Of a DNA stretch of 64,000 nt, positions 9,110-17,642 are shown in pieces. The notes below the pieces were generated by a model. The model did no database searches, was not told the DNA's origin, and saw only the letters and a list, made by a program, of their open reading frames with translations. The DNA comes from Aromatoleum aromaticum EbN1 (GTDB lineage Bacteria > Pseudomonadota > Gammaproteobacteria > Burkholderiales > Rhodocyclaceae): the NCBI RefSeq assembly GCF_000025965.1, contig NC_006513.1, positions 2,914,001 through 2,978,000 of the forward strand. The letters are read 5' to 3'. Both the position numbers and the translations under genes were made by a program. Within the stretch, counting starts at the first letter, position 1, and each line of letters starts with the position of its first letter.

Positions 9110-10129
9110 TTAGCGGAAACCGGCGCGGTCGTAGATGCGCTGGGCTTCGGCGGCGGTCTTCGCCAGATCGCCCACGGGCAGCGTGTCCGCCTTGAAGTCG
9201 CCGAGCGCCTCGAGTGCAGGGTTGGTGACCTTCACGCTCTGGACCACCGGCCATTCATTGTTGCCGTCGGCGAAATATTTCTGCGCACTGTCGGAAGCGA
9301 GGTATTCGAGGAACTTGACCGCGGCAGCCTTGTTCGGGGCGTGCTTCAGCATCCCGGCGCCGGAGATGTTGATATGCGTGCCCCAGGTCTTCTGGTTCGG
9401 CCACACCGCGCCGACCTTCGCGACGACTGCCTTGTCCTCTTCCTTCGTCGAGTTCATCAGCCGCGCGAGGTAGTAGCTGTTCGCGATCGCGACCCCGCAC
9501 TCGCCGGCGGCCACTGCCTTGATCTGGTCGGTGTCGCCGCCCTTCGGCGTGCGGGCGAAGTTGGCGACGAGGTCGCGCGCCCACTTCTCGGTCTTCTCGG
9601 CACCCTCGTGATTGATCAGCGCGGCGCCGAGAGAAATGTTGTACGGATGGCTGCCGGAGCGCGTGCAGACCTTGCCTTTCAGCTCGGGGCTGGCAAGGCT
9701 GGCGTAGGTCTGGACCTGTTCGGGTTTCACTGTTTCCTTGTTGTAGACGATCAGGCGCGCGCGAGTCGAATACGAGAACCAGTTGTCGGTGCGCAGGTGG
9801 GCGGGGATCCGCTCTTCGAGCACCTTCGACTTTACCGGGGCGAAAATGCCGAGCTCGTCGGCCTTCGCCAGGCGCGATGCGTCGACGGTGATGAACACGT
9901 CGGCCGGGCTGTTCGCGCCTTCGTTGCGGATCCGCTCCAGCAGCTCGTCTTCCTTGGCCTCGATGCGGTTGATCTTGATGCCGGTCTGCTTCGTGAAGTC
10001 CTGGTAGAGAGCTTCGTCGGTCTGGTAGTGGCGGGCAGAGTAGAGGTTCAGCTCATTGTCCGCCGCGTGCGCGTGGACCGCAGTCAGGCCGAGGCCGATC
10101 AGGACGGAGGCAAGGAGGGTCTTCTTCAT
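9110..10129 (-). CDS. Fe(3+) ABC transporter periplasmic substrate-binding protein (FbpA/FutA-like)
   Basis: Periplasmic iron-binding component of a ferric ABC importer. The protein has 339 aa with a clean Sec signal peptide (MKKTLLASVLIGLGLTAVHAHAA). The mature start NELNLYSARHYQTD, the VFITVDASRLAKADELG segment and the twin tyrosines in ANSYYLARLM (about residue 220) match the family; such paired tyrosines are iron ligands in FbpA proteins. No permease or ATPase gene adjoins it: it ends at its own terminator and starts at a divergent promoter region, so partners must be elsewhere. The Fur-like box just upstream fits iron-regulated expression. Confidence 0.92.
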   Translation of the reverse strand: MKKTLLASVLIGLGLTAVHAHAADNELNLYSARHYQTDEALYQDFTKQTGIKINRIEAKEDELLERIRNEGANSPADVFITVDASRLAKADELGIFAPVKSKVLEERIPAHLRTDNWFSYSTRARLIVYNKETVKPEQVQTYASLASPELKGKVCTRSGSHPYNISLGAALINHEGAEKTEKWARDLVANFARTPKGGDTDQIKAVAAGECGVAIANSYYLARLMNSTKEEDKAVVAKVGAVWPNQKTWGTHINISGAGMLKHAPNKAAAVKFLEYLASDSAQKYFADGNNEWPVVQSVKVTNPALEALGDFKADTLPVGDLAKTAAEAQRIYDRAGFR

Positions 10130-10165
10130 GACTTGGCGCCTTTATGTGTAGTTCGATGGCGGCAT

Positions 10166-10184
10166 GATAACGATAACAATTCGC
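10166..10184. promoter_or_regulatory. Fur-box-like operator between iron-binding protein and DUF2325 gene
   Basis: The 19-mer GATAACGATAACAATTCGC matches the classic Fur consensus (GATAATGATAATCATTATC) at 14 of 19 positions, including both GATAA repeats. It lies 37 nt upstream of the Fe(3+)-binding protein start and 64 nt upstream of the divergent DUF2325 gene, so it could control both. Binding by Fur is an inference. Confidence 0.65.
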
Positions 10185-10218
10185 AGTTGCAATCCATTCG
10201 TATTAGCGGCAATATGAA

Positions 10219-10233
10219 TGCGAATAATTCGCA
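10219..10233. promoter_or_regulatory. Perfect palindrome upstream of the DUF2325 gene
   Basis: TGCGAATAATTCGCA is a perfect 15-bp palindrome ending 14 nt before the DUF2325 start codon and just upstream of its AAGGAG ribosome-binding site. It contains AATAATT and may be a second Fur-family operator or belong to another regulator; the sequence alone does not decide. Confidence 0.5.
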
Positions 10234-10247
10234 ATAAGGAGATTCGC

Positions 10248-10583
10248 ATGAACGCGCTGATCGTCGGTGCCGACCGCCTCGGCAACATTCCGGACGTGCT
10301 CGCGGGGTTCGGCATCCGCATCGCGGCCCACGTCAGCGGGCGTGACAGCGCGCACCAGCGCCGCAGCGCGCCGCTGCCGGCCGGCATCCAGATGGTGATC
10401 CTGTTTACCGATTTTCTCGGGCACAACGTGATGCAGCGTTTTCGCGAGGCTGCCAGCCGCGAGGGAGTGATGCTGGTGTGTTGCCGCCGGTCGGTATGCG
10501 CGCTGCAGCAGGCGCTCGGGCGCCGCATCGAGCAGGCCGACTGCGAAGGCTGCCGGGGCGGTTGTGCGACGCGCAGGAAGTGA
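10248..10583 (+). CDS. DUF2325 domain protein
   Basis: Small cytoplasmic protein of 111 aa. The start at 10248 is chosen because AAGGAG sits 6 nt upstream; an in-frame ATG at 10218 lacks a comparable site. The sequence is typical of the DUF2325 family (ALIVGADRLGNIPDVLAGFG, ILFTDFLGHNVMQRF, CCRRSVCALQQAL) with a Cys-rich tail (CEGCRGGC). The molecular function is unknown. Family members often sit near iron or heme uptake genes in Proteobacteria, and here the gene diverges from an Fe(3+)-binding protein across a Fur-like box, so a role in iron homeostasis is plausible. Confidence 0.85.
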   Translation: MNALIVGADRLGNIPDVLAGFGIRIAAHVSGRDSAHQRRSAPLPAGIQMVILFTDFLGHNVMQRFREAASREGVMLVCCRRSVCALQQALGRRIEQADCEGCRGGCATRRK

Positions 10584-10596
10584 TGGCGGCTGAGTT

Positions 10597-11163
10597 CTAG
10601 CGGGGCAGCATCGCGTCGGCGTCTGGCAGCAGGCGGCGCGCGCCGTTGAAACGCTGGCTCCAGTAACGCTCCCCGATCTCGTCGATGCGCACCCGGCCGC
10701 CACTTGCCGGCGCATGCAGGAAGCGCCCCTCGCCCATGTAGATGCCGACGTGCGAGAACGTGCGCCGCATGGTGTTGAAGAACACCAGGTCGCCCGGTTT
10801 CAGGTCCTGCAGGCCCACCTTGTCGCCGAGGCGCGCCATTTCCCGCGCGGTGCGCGGAAGATTCAGCCCGAGCGCGTTGCGGAACACGTTCTGCACGAGG
10901 CCGCTGCAATCGAGCCCGGTCGCGGGGGAATTTCCGCCGAAGCGGTAGCGGATACCCAGATACTCCATCCCCTGGTTCATCAGTTCCTGGGCGGCGTTGC
11001 CGTAGCGCTCGATCAGGTCCATAGAGCCGTTTTCCGCAGGGGTATCGCTTTCTTCCGCCGCCGCAGGTGTCGTGGCAGCAAACGCGAGGGCGATCAGCAG
11101 CGCGGCGAGGACGCCGAGGCGGGACGGCACTCCGCGGCGAGCGGTGTTTGGGTGTTTCATCAT
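10597..11163 (-). CDS. Exported NlpC/P60 family cell-wall hydrolase
   Basis: Probable periplasmic peptidoglycan endopeptidase (gamma-D-Glu-diaminopimelate cleavage in the family). The protein has 188 aa from the ATG at 11163, which overlaps the exonuclease stop (ATGA); a second ATG follows immediately. The N-terminal region is basic then hydrophobic (LGVLAALLIALAFAATTPAAAEE), a signal peptide. The NlpC/P60 core shows YRFGGNSPATGLDCSGLV with the catalytic Cys, FSHVGIYMGEGRFLHA with the catalytic His, and a conserved PGDLVFF strand. The single domain is close to the Spr/MepS type. Confidence 0.93.
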   Translation of the reverse strand: MMKHPNTARRGVPSRLGVLAALLIALAFAATTPAAAEESDTPAENGSMDLIERYGNAAQELMNQGMEYLGIRYRFGGNSPATGLDCSGLVQNVFRNALGLNLPRTAREMARLGDKVGLQDLKPGDLVFFNTMRRTFSHVGIYMGEGRFLHAPASGGRVRIDEIGERYWSQRFNGARRLLPDADAMLPR

Positions 11164-11804
11164 GTCTGTCGTCTTAGATGGCGGTACGAGCGCTCCAGCT
11201 CTGCGAGGCTGCGCGCGGTGTTGAGCCCGAGTGCGAGCGCTCGCCCCTGGGCGGCGAGCATCAACTGGGCAATCGCCCACGCGTCGCCGAGTGCATGGTG
11301 GCGCTGGAAAGTCTCGATTCCGAGCGCTTTCATCCAGTCCGCGAGGCGGGCGGGACGGTCGATGAGTTCGCCGTACAGGGCCGGCAGCAGCCAGTGAAGA
11401 TCGAGCCAAGTCCATTCCGGCTTGATCCCCAGGTGTTCGCCGAGGGCGCGTTCGAGCAGGGTGCGGTTGAAGCCCGCATTGAAAACCACGACCGGACCGG
11501 CACCGGAGAAAGTCAGCAGGTTGATCAGCGCAGTCGCCGGGTCGGGTTCGAGTCGCGCGTAAAAACTCGCGGCCGGCGACAGCAGTCCGCCATCGACTGC
11601 GATGGCGCCGACCGCAAGGAGGCGGGCAGCGTCCAGATCCAGCCCGGTCGCCTCGGTATTGACGATGACGTAACGGGCTTCGAAGTGCGCGACGCTGAGG
11701 TCCGGCTCGGGCGCCGCCTGCCAGTGTGCAAGCGTCTCGCGCAGCGCGATGTCGAGCGCGGTGATGTCGGGCCGGTTCGAGAGCAGTCGCGTGAGCCAGT
11801 TCAT
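11160..11804 (-). CDS. DnaQ-like (DEDDh fold) exonuclease, probably inactive
   Basis: 214 aa from the ATG at 11804. The fold is that of the DnaQ/RNase T 3'-5' exonucleases, but motif I reads VIVNTEATGLD where the family has a DTE core, and motif II reads VVFNAGFNRTLL where Asp follows the second Phe. So two of the four metal-binding acidic residues are Asn. Motif III (RHHALGDAWAIAQ) keeps its His and Asp. This suggests loss of catalysis while binding may remain. The gene overlaps the NlpC/P60 gene by 4 nt. Its first codons lie in a repeat also found at 19907-19988, next to the DUF294 gene that was very likely its original upstream neighbour. Confidence 0.85.
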   Translation of the reverse strand: MNWLTRLLSNRPDITALDIALRETLAHWQAAPEPDLSVAHFEARYVIVNTEATGLDLDAARLLAVGAIAVDGGLLSPAASFYARLEPDPATALINLLTFSGAGPVVVFNAGFNRTLLERALGEHLGIKPEWTWLDLHWLLPALYGELIDRPARLADWMKALGIETFQRHHALGDAWAIAQLMLAAQGRALALGLNTARSLAELERSYRHLRRQT

Positions 11805-11819
11805 AGCTGGTAGTCGAGC
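11744..11819. repeat. Left copy of direct repeat flanking the mobile island
   Basis: 76 bp nearly identical to 19907-19988 (82 bp). The only differences are one substitution that is silent in the exonuclease frame and a 6-bp TAGCTA insertion in the right copy. The left copy contains the first 20 codons of the exonuclease plus the five codons LDYQL with a TGA overlapping the exonuclease ATG, which matches the C-terminus of the DUF294 protein. The two copies bracket the whole 11.8-19.9 kb island. Confidence 0.92.
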
Positions 11820-11870
11820 GAGATTTCGGTAAAACTCAATGTTTGCACGGCTTTCAGCGTCATCTTGTCG

Positions 11871-11922
11871 GGCCGAAATTTCGGCGTTACCCACACTGTT
11901 ATCCGAAAATTCCAGCGTTGCC
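11871..11922 (-). mobile_element. Probable terminal-repeat end of a decayed IS21-family element
   Basis: Two imperfect direct repeats of about 21 bp (11871-11891 and 11902-11922, sharing CCGAAA...GCGTT.CC) resemble the multiple terminal repeats of IS21-type elements; a third, weaker copy may begin at 11820. No istB remains beside it, but an istA fragment in the matching orientation survives at 19575-19824. The rest of 11820-12075 has no convincing gene. Confidence 0.4.
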
Positions 11923-12075
11923 CCTAGATGGAGCGCGGAATAATACCGTGATTAGAGGATGCGAGGTTTGCCGGAAGTGTTGAGTGGCTCGTGAGAGGGG
12001 GGCACTTTTTGCGCAGTGCTGCACGGTGAGCGCGGCGACCTTCCTTCGAGACCGTGACGAACTTTTGAAACTTTG

Positions 12076-13353
12076 GGACACCTCGAATAACCCGATGTTT
12101 TCAATGAATCCCGCCGCGCACCTATGACCGCGACCGAATCCGGTCCAATTTCTCAGGCGAATCCCCGCTTTTCCCGGCAGTGTCGCCCCGTTTCTGCTTC
12201 GAATCGCCTCAGGTTCCGGCGATGCGACCCATTTCGGGCGTCAGAAAGCCTCGATTCCGACCTTCCTGAAATAGACCAGCCGCTTCAAGTTGTAGCAGGC
12301 TGCCATCATCGTCATGGCAAAGTTCGCCCGCGCCTGACCGATGGTGCGCAGCAGCTTGCCGCCCATCTGGTCGATGGCTCCGAATACGTGCTCGACCCGC
12401 GCGCGCGTCTTGGCGATGCGCTGGTTGCGCCGTTGCTGGCACTCGGACAGCGGCTTGTTGCGCTTGCCCTTTCGCTGGATCTGGTTGCGAAAGCCGTTCT
12501 CCTTCAGCCAGGCTTCACGCTGCTCGGACGGGTAGCCCCGGTCGGCATAAACATCGCGGCTCGTGTTGCGCGTGTCGAAGACGTTGCCGAAGTGCTGGCT
12601 GTCGTGCATGGAGGCAGTGTCAGTCTCGAGTCTGCGGATGATCTTGTATTTCTTGTCGACGTTGATCGACAGCTTGTGGCCGAAATGGCTCTTGCCGTGC
12701 TTCCTGGTCCAGGTCGCATCGAGATCCTTGTGGCGCCGCTTCGCCGGCGCCACAAGGCGGGCATCGCGCCTTGCTCGATCAATTCCTTCTCGCCGCGGCG
12801 GTTGTGCTGCTTGGGCGCCGGCACCAAGGTGGCGTCGATGATCTGACCGCCGCGCGCGATGAAGCCCTTCTTGAGTAGCTGCGCCGAGACCCCATCAAAC
12901 AGGGCCTTCGCCCCCGCTTCGCCGATCCGATTCTCGAAGGTCCACACCGTGGTGCGGTCCGGAACGTTCGTCGCGTTCGCCAGTCCGCAGAAGCGCTTGT
13001 AGCTCATGCGGTCGAGCAACTGGTATTCCATCTGCTCGTCCGAGAGGTTGTAGAGGCGCTTCAGGACAAGGATGCGAACCATTGTCTCGGTCGGGTACGG
13101 CGGGCGCCCGCCCTGCGCACTCACCGGACGCGGCGCAATCATATCGACCCCGGAAGCCAGCGCCGCAAAGTCGATGTGCGATTCGATCTCGGCCAGCGGG
13201 TCGCCCAGCGAGTCGATCTTCTTGCGGTGAGCATCAAAGGCAAACAGGTCGGTCTTGATGGCGCTGCGCGGTTTCATCGATGTGGGCTGCCGCAAGGTTC
13301 AGGACGTCGTAATTTTACCAAGGGCGGGCGAGTCGAGGTTTTTCGAGGCGGCC
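12076..13353 (-). mobile_element. IS5-family insertion sequence with frameshifted transposase
   Basis: A transposase reading frame at 12241-13295 is bordered by imperfect inverted repeats: 12076-12095 (GGACACCTCGAATAACCCGA) and the complement of 13334-13353 (GGCCGCCTCGAAAAACCTCG) agree at 14 of 20 positions. This gives an element of about 1.28 kb. No clear target duplication was seen, so the ends are approximate. Confidence 0.75.
12241..13295 (-). pseudogene. IS5-family transposase, broken by a frameshift
   Basis: DDE transposase of the IS5 family in two overlapping frames. Residues from 13295 down to about 12740 read MRQPTSMKPRSAIKTDLF...RMSYKRFCGLANATNVPDRTT...RGGQIIDATLVPAPKQHNRRGEKELIEQGAMP. 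The continuation PAKRRHKDLDATWTRKHGKSHFGHK...DRGYPSEQREAWL...RARVEHVFGAIDQMGGK runs in another frame from about 12753 to 12241. Joined, the two give a normal full-length protein, so one indel near 12735-12753 has disabled it. Programmed frameshifting cannot be excluded, but no obvious slippery site was noticed. Confidence 0.85.
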
Positions 13354-13508
13354 TTCAGAGTTTCCTTGGGCTTCAGAGAGGGTTTCGGGCCATCAGAGCT
13401 TTCAACTTCCCATCCTGCAGGCTTCCATTAGACAACACGTTACAATTTGTAAAGACCAGCGACATTCGATACCATTCCCATTCTCATCACAAAAGAATAA
13501 AAATTCTA

Positions 13509-14453
13509 ATGAAATACTCGTCCTTCCTCGCGGCGGTCGCGACCCTTGCCCTATTCTCGATCTCGTCTCCCGTTTTGGCGGAGGACATCGACATTATCGA
13601 GTTCTACAATCCGGACCTCAATCACTACTTCATCACTAACCCTACAGAGGCCGCGATTGTTGACGGAGGTGCAGCCGGTCGCTGGAATAGAACCGGTCAG
13701 ACATTCAAAGGCTCGGACGTCATCGTGGAAGGGTTCAAACCCACCTGCCGCTTTTACACGACGGGGGCCAATTCGCACTTCTATGCCGCGGAGGCATCGG
13801 AGTGCGAGTACCTGAAGGCGCTCAACCCTAACGACATTTTGGGCGAAAGCTACTGGACCTACGAAGGAATTGCCTTCTATGCGCAGACCCCGACCGACGG
13901 TGCTTGTTCACCCGGCACAAAACCCGTCTTCCGGCTCTATAACAATGGTGCAGCCCAAGGAGATACGAATCATCGTTTTGCCACTGATGCCTCTATTGTA
14001 GAGGCGATGCAGTCGCAAGGGTGGGTACTTGAAGGCGTCGCAATGTGTGCGGACGACGCCCATGAGATTGCTAGCATCAGTCTCTATGAAAGTGGCGGAT
14101 TTTTTGGCGATCGTCAGATTTCTTTCCCGTATGATTCGTCGGGGGTGCTGAACAAGAGCAGTACATGTATAGGGAGCGGCTGTTCGACCACCGCTAAGAT
14201 CCAGGACTTTCGGTTGAAGGCGGAAGGGGAGAGCTTTACCGTCGTTGAACTTTCGGCAACCGATGCAACCGGACTTGTGCGCCCGAGTTTCTCTGGACTT
14301 AGGAATGGCCAGCGCATCTCGGCGGGTGACGAAGTGGTGTTCAGCTTGATGTCCCCTTACACTGGTGGCCGCCAAACGTCTCTCCTTTATCGCTTCAAGA
14401 TCCAAGAAACGGGAGACACGTTCAGCTACCGAGTGATATTCCGGACGTATTGA
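13509..14453 (+). CDS. Exported DUF5648-type repeat protein
   Basis: 314 aa with a Sec signal peptide (MKYSSFLAAVATLALFSISSPVLA). The N-terminal half has the DUF5648 pattern: IIEFYNPDLNHYFITNPTEA, W.RTGQTFKG, CRFYTTGANSHFYAAEASEC, YEGIAFYA, FRLYNNGAAQGDTNHRF. It is found in exported or cell-surface proteins of unknown function. The C-terminal half (from about residue 185, ISLYESGGFFGDRQISFPYD) resembles a small beta domain with paired cysteines; I do not recognise it. The frame extends upstream but the signal peptide sets the start. It lies between two IS elements and its base composition is lower in GC than the flanks, consistent with acquisition. Confidence 0.75.
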   Translation: MKYSSFLAAVATLALFSISSPVLAEDIDIIEFYNPDLNHYFITNPTEAAIVDGGAAGRWNRTGQTFKGSDVIVEGFKPTCRFYTTGANSHFYAAEASECEYLKALNPNDILGESYWTYEGIAFYAQTPTDGACSPGTKPVFRLYNNGAAQGDTNHRFATDASIVEAMQSQGWVLEGVAMCADDAHEIASISLYESGGFFGDRQISFPYDSSGVLNKSSTCIGSGCSTTAKIQDFRLKAEGESFTVVELSATDATGLVRPSFSGLRNGQRISAGDEVVFSLMSPYTGGRQTSLLYRFKIQETGDTFSYRVIFRTY

Positions 14454-14696
14454 ATCAAAGGGATTACCCTTGCATCCGTTGGCGTCGGTTTGGGGACGGC
14501 GTCCCGGCGGCCCCCGTGCTGTGCGCAGTCTCGAACTCGTATTCGCGGAATGGTGCCCACAGGGTGCGGACCCAGGGCTGCCGCAGCTACCCATTTGTCG
14601 TTGACCGCCCAGAAATGACGTTCACGATCAAGCACTTGCCGCGCCCCTGTTCACAAGCCGTTGCTTTGTGTAGCTTCCTGTCTTTTTGGGCGACCG

Positions 14697-15611
14697 ATGG
14701 ACATAGGGAAGCTGGCCGACATGGTGGAGGTTTTCGAGGGGCTCGAGGACTGGCGCAACGCGCAACAGACGCGGCACCGCTTGAGCGAACTGCTCACGGT
14801 GGCGGTGTGTGCGGTGCTCAGCGGCGCCGACGACTTCGAGGAGATCTCGCAGTGGGGGTGCGCCAAACTGCCGTGGCTGCGCGGCTTTCTGCAGCTCGAC
14901 TACGGCGTAGCCTCGCCCGACACCTTCGAGCGCGTGTTCGCGCTGCTCGATCCGAAGCAGTTCGAGCAGGCCTTTCGCATTTGGGTGGGAGGCATCATCC
15001 CGGCAGTGGGCAAAGACCAGGTCATCGCCATCGATGGCAAGTCGAGCCGACGCACCACGAGCAAGGCGGCCGCTGCCCCGCTGCATCTGGTCAGCGCGTT
15101 TGCGGCCAAGGTGGGCGTGGTGCTGGGCCAGACGGCGACGGCGGAGAAGTCCAACGAGATCACGGCGATCCCCGAACTGCTCAAGGTGCTCGACATCGAT
15201 GGCTGCATCGTCACCATCGATGCGATGGGCACGCAGACCAAGATCGCGCGCGCCATCCGTGAGCGGGGTGCACACTACGTGCTGTGCGTGAAGGACAACC
15301 ATCCGAAGCTGCTTGACTCGATCATCTTCGCCGACATCGATCCGCGCGGCCCGCTGACGCCGAGTTCGACGCACGAGAGCACGAGCACCGGCCACGGACG
15401 GACCGAAGTGCGACGCTGTACGGCGTATGACGCGACCGATCGGCTCCACAAAGCCGCGGCCTGGAAGGATGTGGCCAGTTTTGCCGTCGTCGAGCGCGTG
15501 CGTACGGTGGGCGAGCGCACCAGCACGGAGCGCGCCTACTACATCAGCAGTCTGCCGGCCGATGCCGAGCGCATTGCACTGGCGGTTAGAAGTCATTGGG
15601 AAGTCGAGAGT
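14697..15611 (+). CDS. ISAs1-family transposase, exon 1 (N-terminal 305 residues)
   Basis: Encodes the N-terminal H-repeat-associated domain (MDIGKLADMVEVFEGLEDWR, LTVAVCAVLSGADDFEEI) and most of the DDE domain (VIAIDGKSSRRT, IVTIDAMGTQTKIA, YVLCVKDNHPKL). It stops in mid-domain at HWEVES (codon ending 15611). The frame resumes exactly at 19094 with RLHWCLDVQFGDD, the expected continuation, giving a 383-aa protein of normal length. The intervening DNA is a group II intron. An upstream in-frame TTG at 14661 is a less likely start. Confidence 0.88.
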
Positions 15612-16139
15612 GTGCCGCAGGCACACAGCAAGGAGGTTCAGCATGAACCGACAAACTGTGTCGAAGCTGCACGGAAGATGAGGGTAGGTCCCTCGGAGTC
15701 GGCTTTCAGGAGCGGGCTTCAAACCACCCCAAGCTGCTGCGGTCAAGAGCCGTCGGTGGTGAGCGTTGGGGTCAAAGCGTCGGGGACGTACCCCGAGCAG
15801 GTAAGGATCAGAGAGACGAACGAAAGTGAACCCTCGATGACGCGTCGTTATCCAAAGAATTGTTGTCAAAACCAGGGGCGTTTCCACTTCCTGGAGAGGT
15901 GGCCCCGATTGTCTGGACAGGGAATCCGGTTCGATAAGTGGAGCCTTGCCGGTTAGGGCCGGGGGCCCGAGGTCTGGGTTGGTTTTGACTTTCTCATATT
16001 TTATAAAAATCGGTTCGAGCTCGGTGGAGCTTGTGGGCGAAGGGCTGCGCGGTGGGAAAGTCGTCAGACTTTTCCACGGCAAGCGGCCCGGTGCGCGAAG
16101 CGCATCGTCCATAAATCCACGGAGCCAGCCTTTGTGCCG

Positions 16140-16973
16140 TCATGCCGCCAGCGGCGTCTCATCGCGGAGCGCGCCGAAGTACGCCTGGTCGGGGGTGCGC
16201 CCGTCGTGAGCGCGGTGCGGCCGGCGTTCGTTGTAGAAGCGCAGGTAGGCGCCCAGGTGGGCCTTGGCCTCGGCGACGCTGTCATAGGCCTTGAGGTACA
16301 CCTCTTCGTATTTCACGCTCTTCCACAGCCGCTCGACGAAGACGTTGTCGCGCCAGCAGCCCTTGCCGTCCATGCTGATCTGGATGCCGTTGTCTTTGAG
16401 CAGGTCGGTGAAATCGGTGCTGGTGAACTGGCATCCCTGATCGGTGTTGAAGATCTCCGGGCGGCCGTAGCGATGCAGCGCTTCGCGCACCGCATCGAGG
16501 CAGAAGTCGGTGGTCAGCGTGTTCGACAGCCGCCACGCCAGCACTCGGCGCGAGGACCAATCGATGATGGCGAACAGATACACGAAACCCTTGCGCATCG
16601 GGATGTAGGTGATGTCGGCGGCCCACGCCTGGTTGGGGCGTTCGATCTTCAGATCCCGCAGCAGGTACGGATAGATCTCGTCACCGCGGCGGCGCCGGGA
16701 CGTGTTGGGCTTGCGATAGAGCGCCTCGATGCCCATGCGGCGCATCAGCGTGCCGACGTGCTTGCGCCCGATCGCATGCCCCTCGGCGCGCAGCAAATCC
16801 CGCAGCATCCGCGCTCCGGCAAACGGGTGCTCGAGATGCAGTTCGTCCATCCGGCGCATCAGCGCCAGATCGTGCGCCGACACTTCTCGCGGCGTGTAGT
16901 ACATCGACGAGCGCGCCAGACGCAGAATCCGGCATTGCTGCGTCAGCGGCAGTTCATGGGTGCGGTCGATCAT
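16140..16973 (-). CDS. IS3-family transposase OrfB (DDE integrase)
   Basis: 277 aa. It begins MIDRTHELPLTQQCRILRLARSSMYY, then the HTH_21 region (EHPFAGARMLRDLL...IGRKHVGTLMRRMGI) and the rve integrase core: WAADITYIPM (first Asp), FNTDQGCQFTS (second Asp) and DNVFVERLWKSVKYEEVY (Glu). All three catalytic acidic residues are present and the frame is uninterrupted. The start overlaps the orfA stop by 4 nt; IS3 elements usually make an OrfAB fusion by -1 frameshifting near this junction. Confidence 0.95.
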   Translation of the reverse strand: MIDRTHELPLTQQCRILRLARSSMYYTPREVSAHDLALMRRMDELHLEHPFAGARMLRDLLRAEGHAIGRKHVGTLMRRMGIEALYRKPNTSRRRRGDEIYPYLLRDLKIERPNQAWAADITYIPMRKGFVYLFAIIDWSSRRVLAWRLSNTLTTDFCLDAVREALHRYGRPEIFNTDQGCQFTSTDFTDLLKDNGIQISMDGKGCWRDNVFVERLWKSVKYEEVYLKAYDSVAEAKAHLGAYLRFYNERRPHRAHDGRTPDQAYFGALRDETPLAA

Positions 16974-17275
16974 TTTCTTGCGCTCAGCAGGCCCGCCTTG
17001 GTGAGCGCGCTTTCTAAAAAATCATTCTCCAGCGTCAGCTGCCCGATCTTGGCGTGCAGCTTCGTCAGATCCGGTGCGGCGGTCGCGGTCGCCGAGGCGT
17101 CACCGAACACGTGCGCGGCGCGCTCCATCAACTGGCTCTTCCAGTCGGCGATCTGGTTCGGATGGACGTCGAACTGCTGCGCCAGCTCGGCCAGCGTCTT
17201 GTCTCCTTTGAGCGCGGCCACCGCCACTTGCGCCTTGAACGCCGGCGAGTGGTTTCGCCGTTTCCTTCTCGTCAT
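16970..17275 (-). CDS. IS3-family transposase OrfA (helix-turn-helix)
   Basis: 101 aa. It begins MTRRKRRNHSPAFKAQVAVAAL with the helix-turn-helix text TLAELAQQFDVHPNQIADWK and a C-terminal leucine-zipper-like helix (LHAKIGQLTLENDFLESALTKAG) used for multimerisation. This is the DNA-binding partner of OrfB. Intact, so the element may still be active. Confidence 0.94.
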   Translation of the reverse strand: MTRRKRRNHSPAFKAQVAVAALKGDKTLAELAQQFDVHPNQIADWKSQLMERAAHVFGDASATATAAPDLTKLHAKIGQLTLENDFLESALTKAGLLSARK

Positions 17276-17642
17276 GCTCTTGCTCCATTTCAGGGCCGCT
17301 CACGCGGCCATCGCTGGGGCAAGGCTACCACCTATCCGGCTGTCCGAATTTCCGGGGCCCGCTCTTGGGACAAGCTTGCCGGGCACCTGATTACTGGGCA
17401 AGCGGCGGCCGGCGTATAGGGGGCGTGAAGCTGATCCAGGCTTCCGTGCGGAACTGCGGGAACCAGTCGTTGCGATGTCAAGGGAGAAGCACAAGTGGCA
17501 GAAACCACGAGGCGAGAGTACCGATGCGCAGCACTGGGACGGATCGACCCGTAGTAGTGGGGAAGGCCGGTAATGCGGCTGGAGCGAAGGGGTCGAGTCA
17601 AGCGGTTGCATTCGGCGTCCAACTGGCAACAGGAGGAGACGG

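Larger units (their letters stand above)
15900..17360 (-). mobile_element. IS3-family insertion sequence inside the group II intron
   Basis: Complete orfA-orfB pair on the minus strand. The outer ends are imperfect inverted repeats: the left end begins TGGCCCCGATTGTCTGGACA at 15900 and the complement of 17341-17360 reads GGGCCCCGGAAATTCGGACA. A subterminal AGCCTTGCC occurs at both ends. The 180 bp between the left end and orfB (15956-16139) contain an AT-rich patch and a hairpin at 16052-16077 but no gene. No 3-bp target duplication was identified, so end positions may be off by a few bases. Confidence 0.75.

Noticed and set aside
11899-12081. 60-codon minus-strand frame between the exonuclease and the IS5-type element
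   Set aside because: No family resemblance, it overlaps the IS21-like terminal repeats and runs into the IS5 inverted repeat; likely non-coding debris.
13176-13508. Upstream extension of the DUF5648 gene into the IS5-type element
   Set aside because: The extension lies antisense to the transposase and past the IS end; the signal peptide at 13509 defines the start.
14454-14562. Possible continuation of the primase-like remnant on the left side of the ISAs1 element
   Set aside because: Minus-strand frames such as FREYEFETAHSTGAAG are open but resemble nothing recognisable, so the two sides cannot be joined with confidence.
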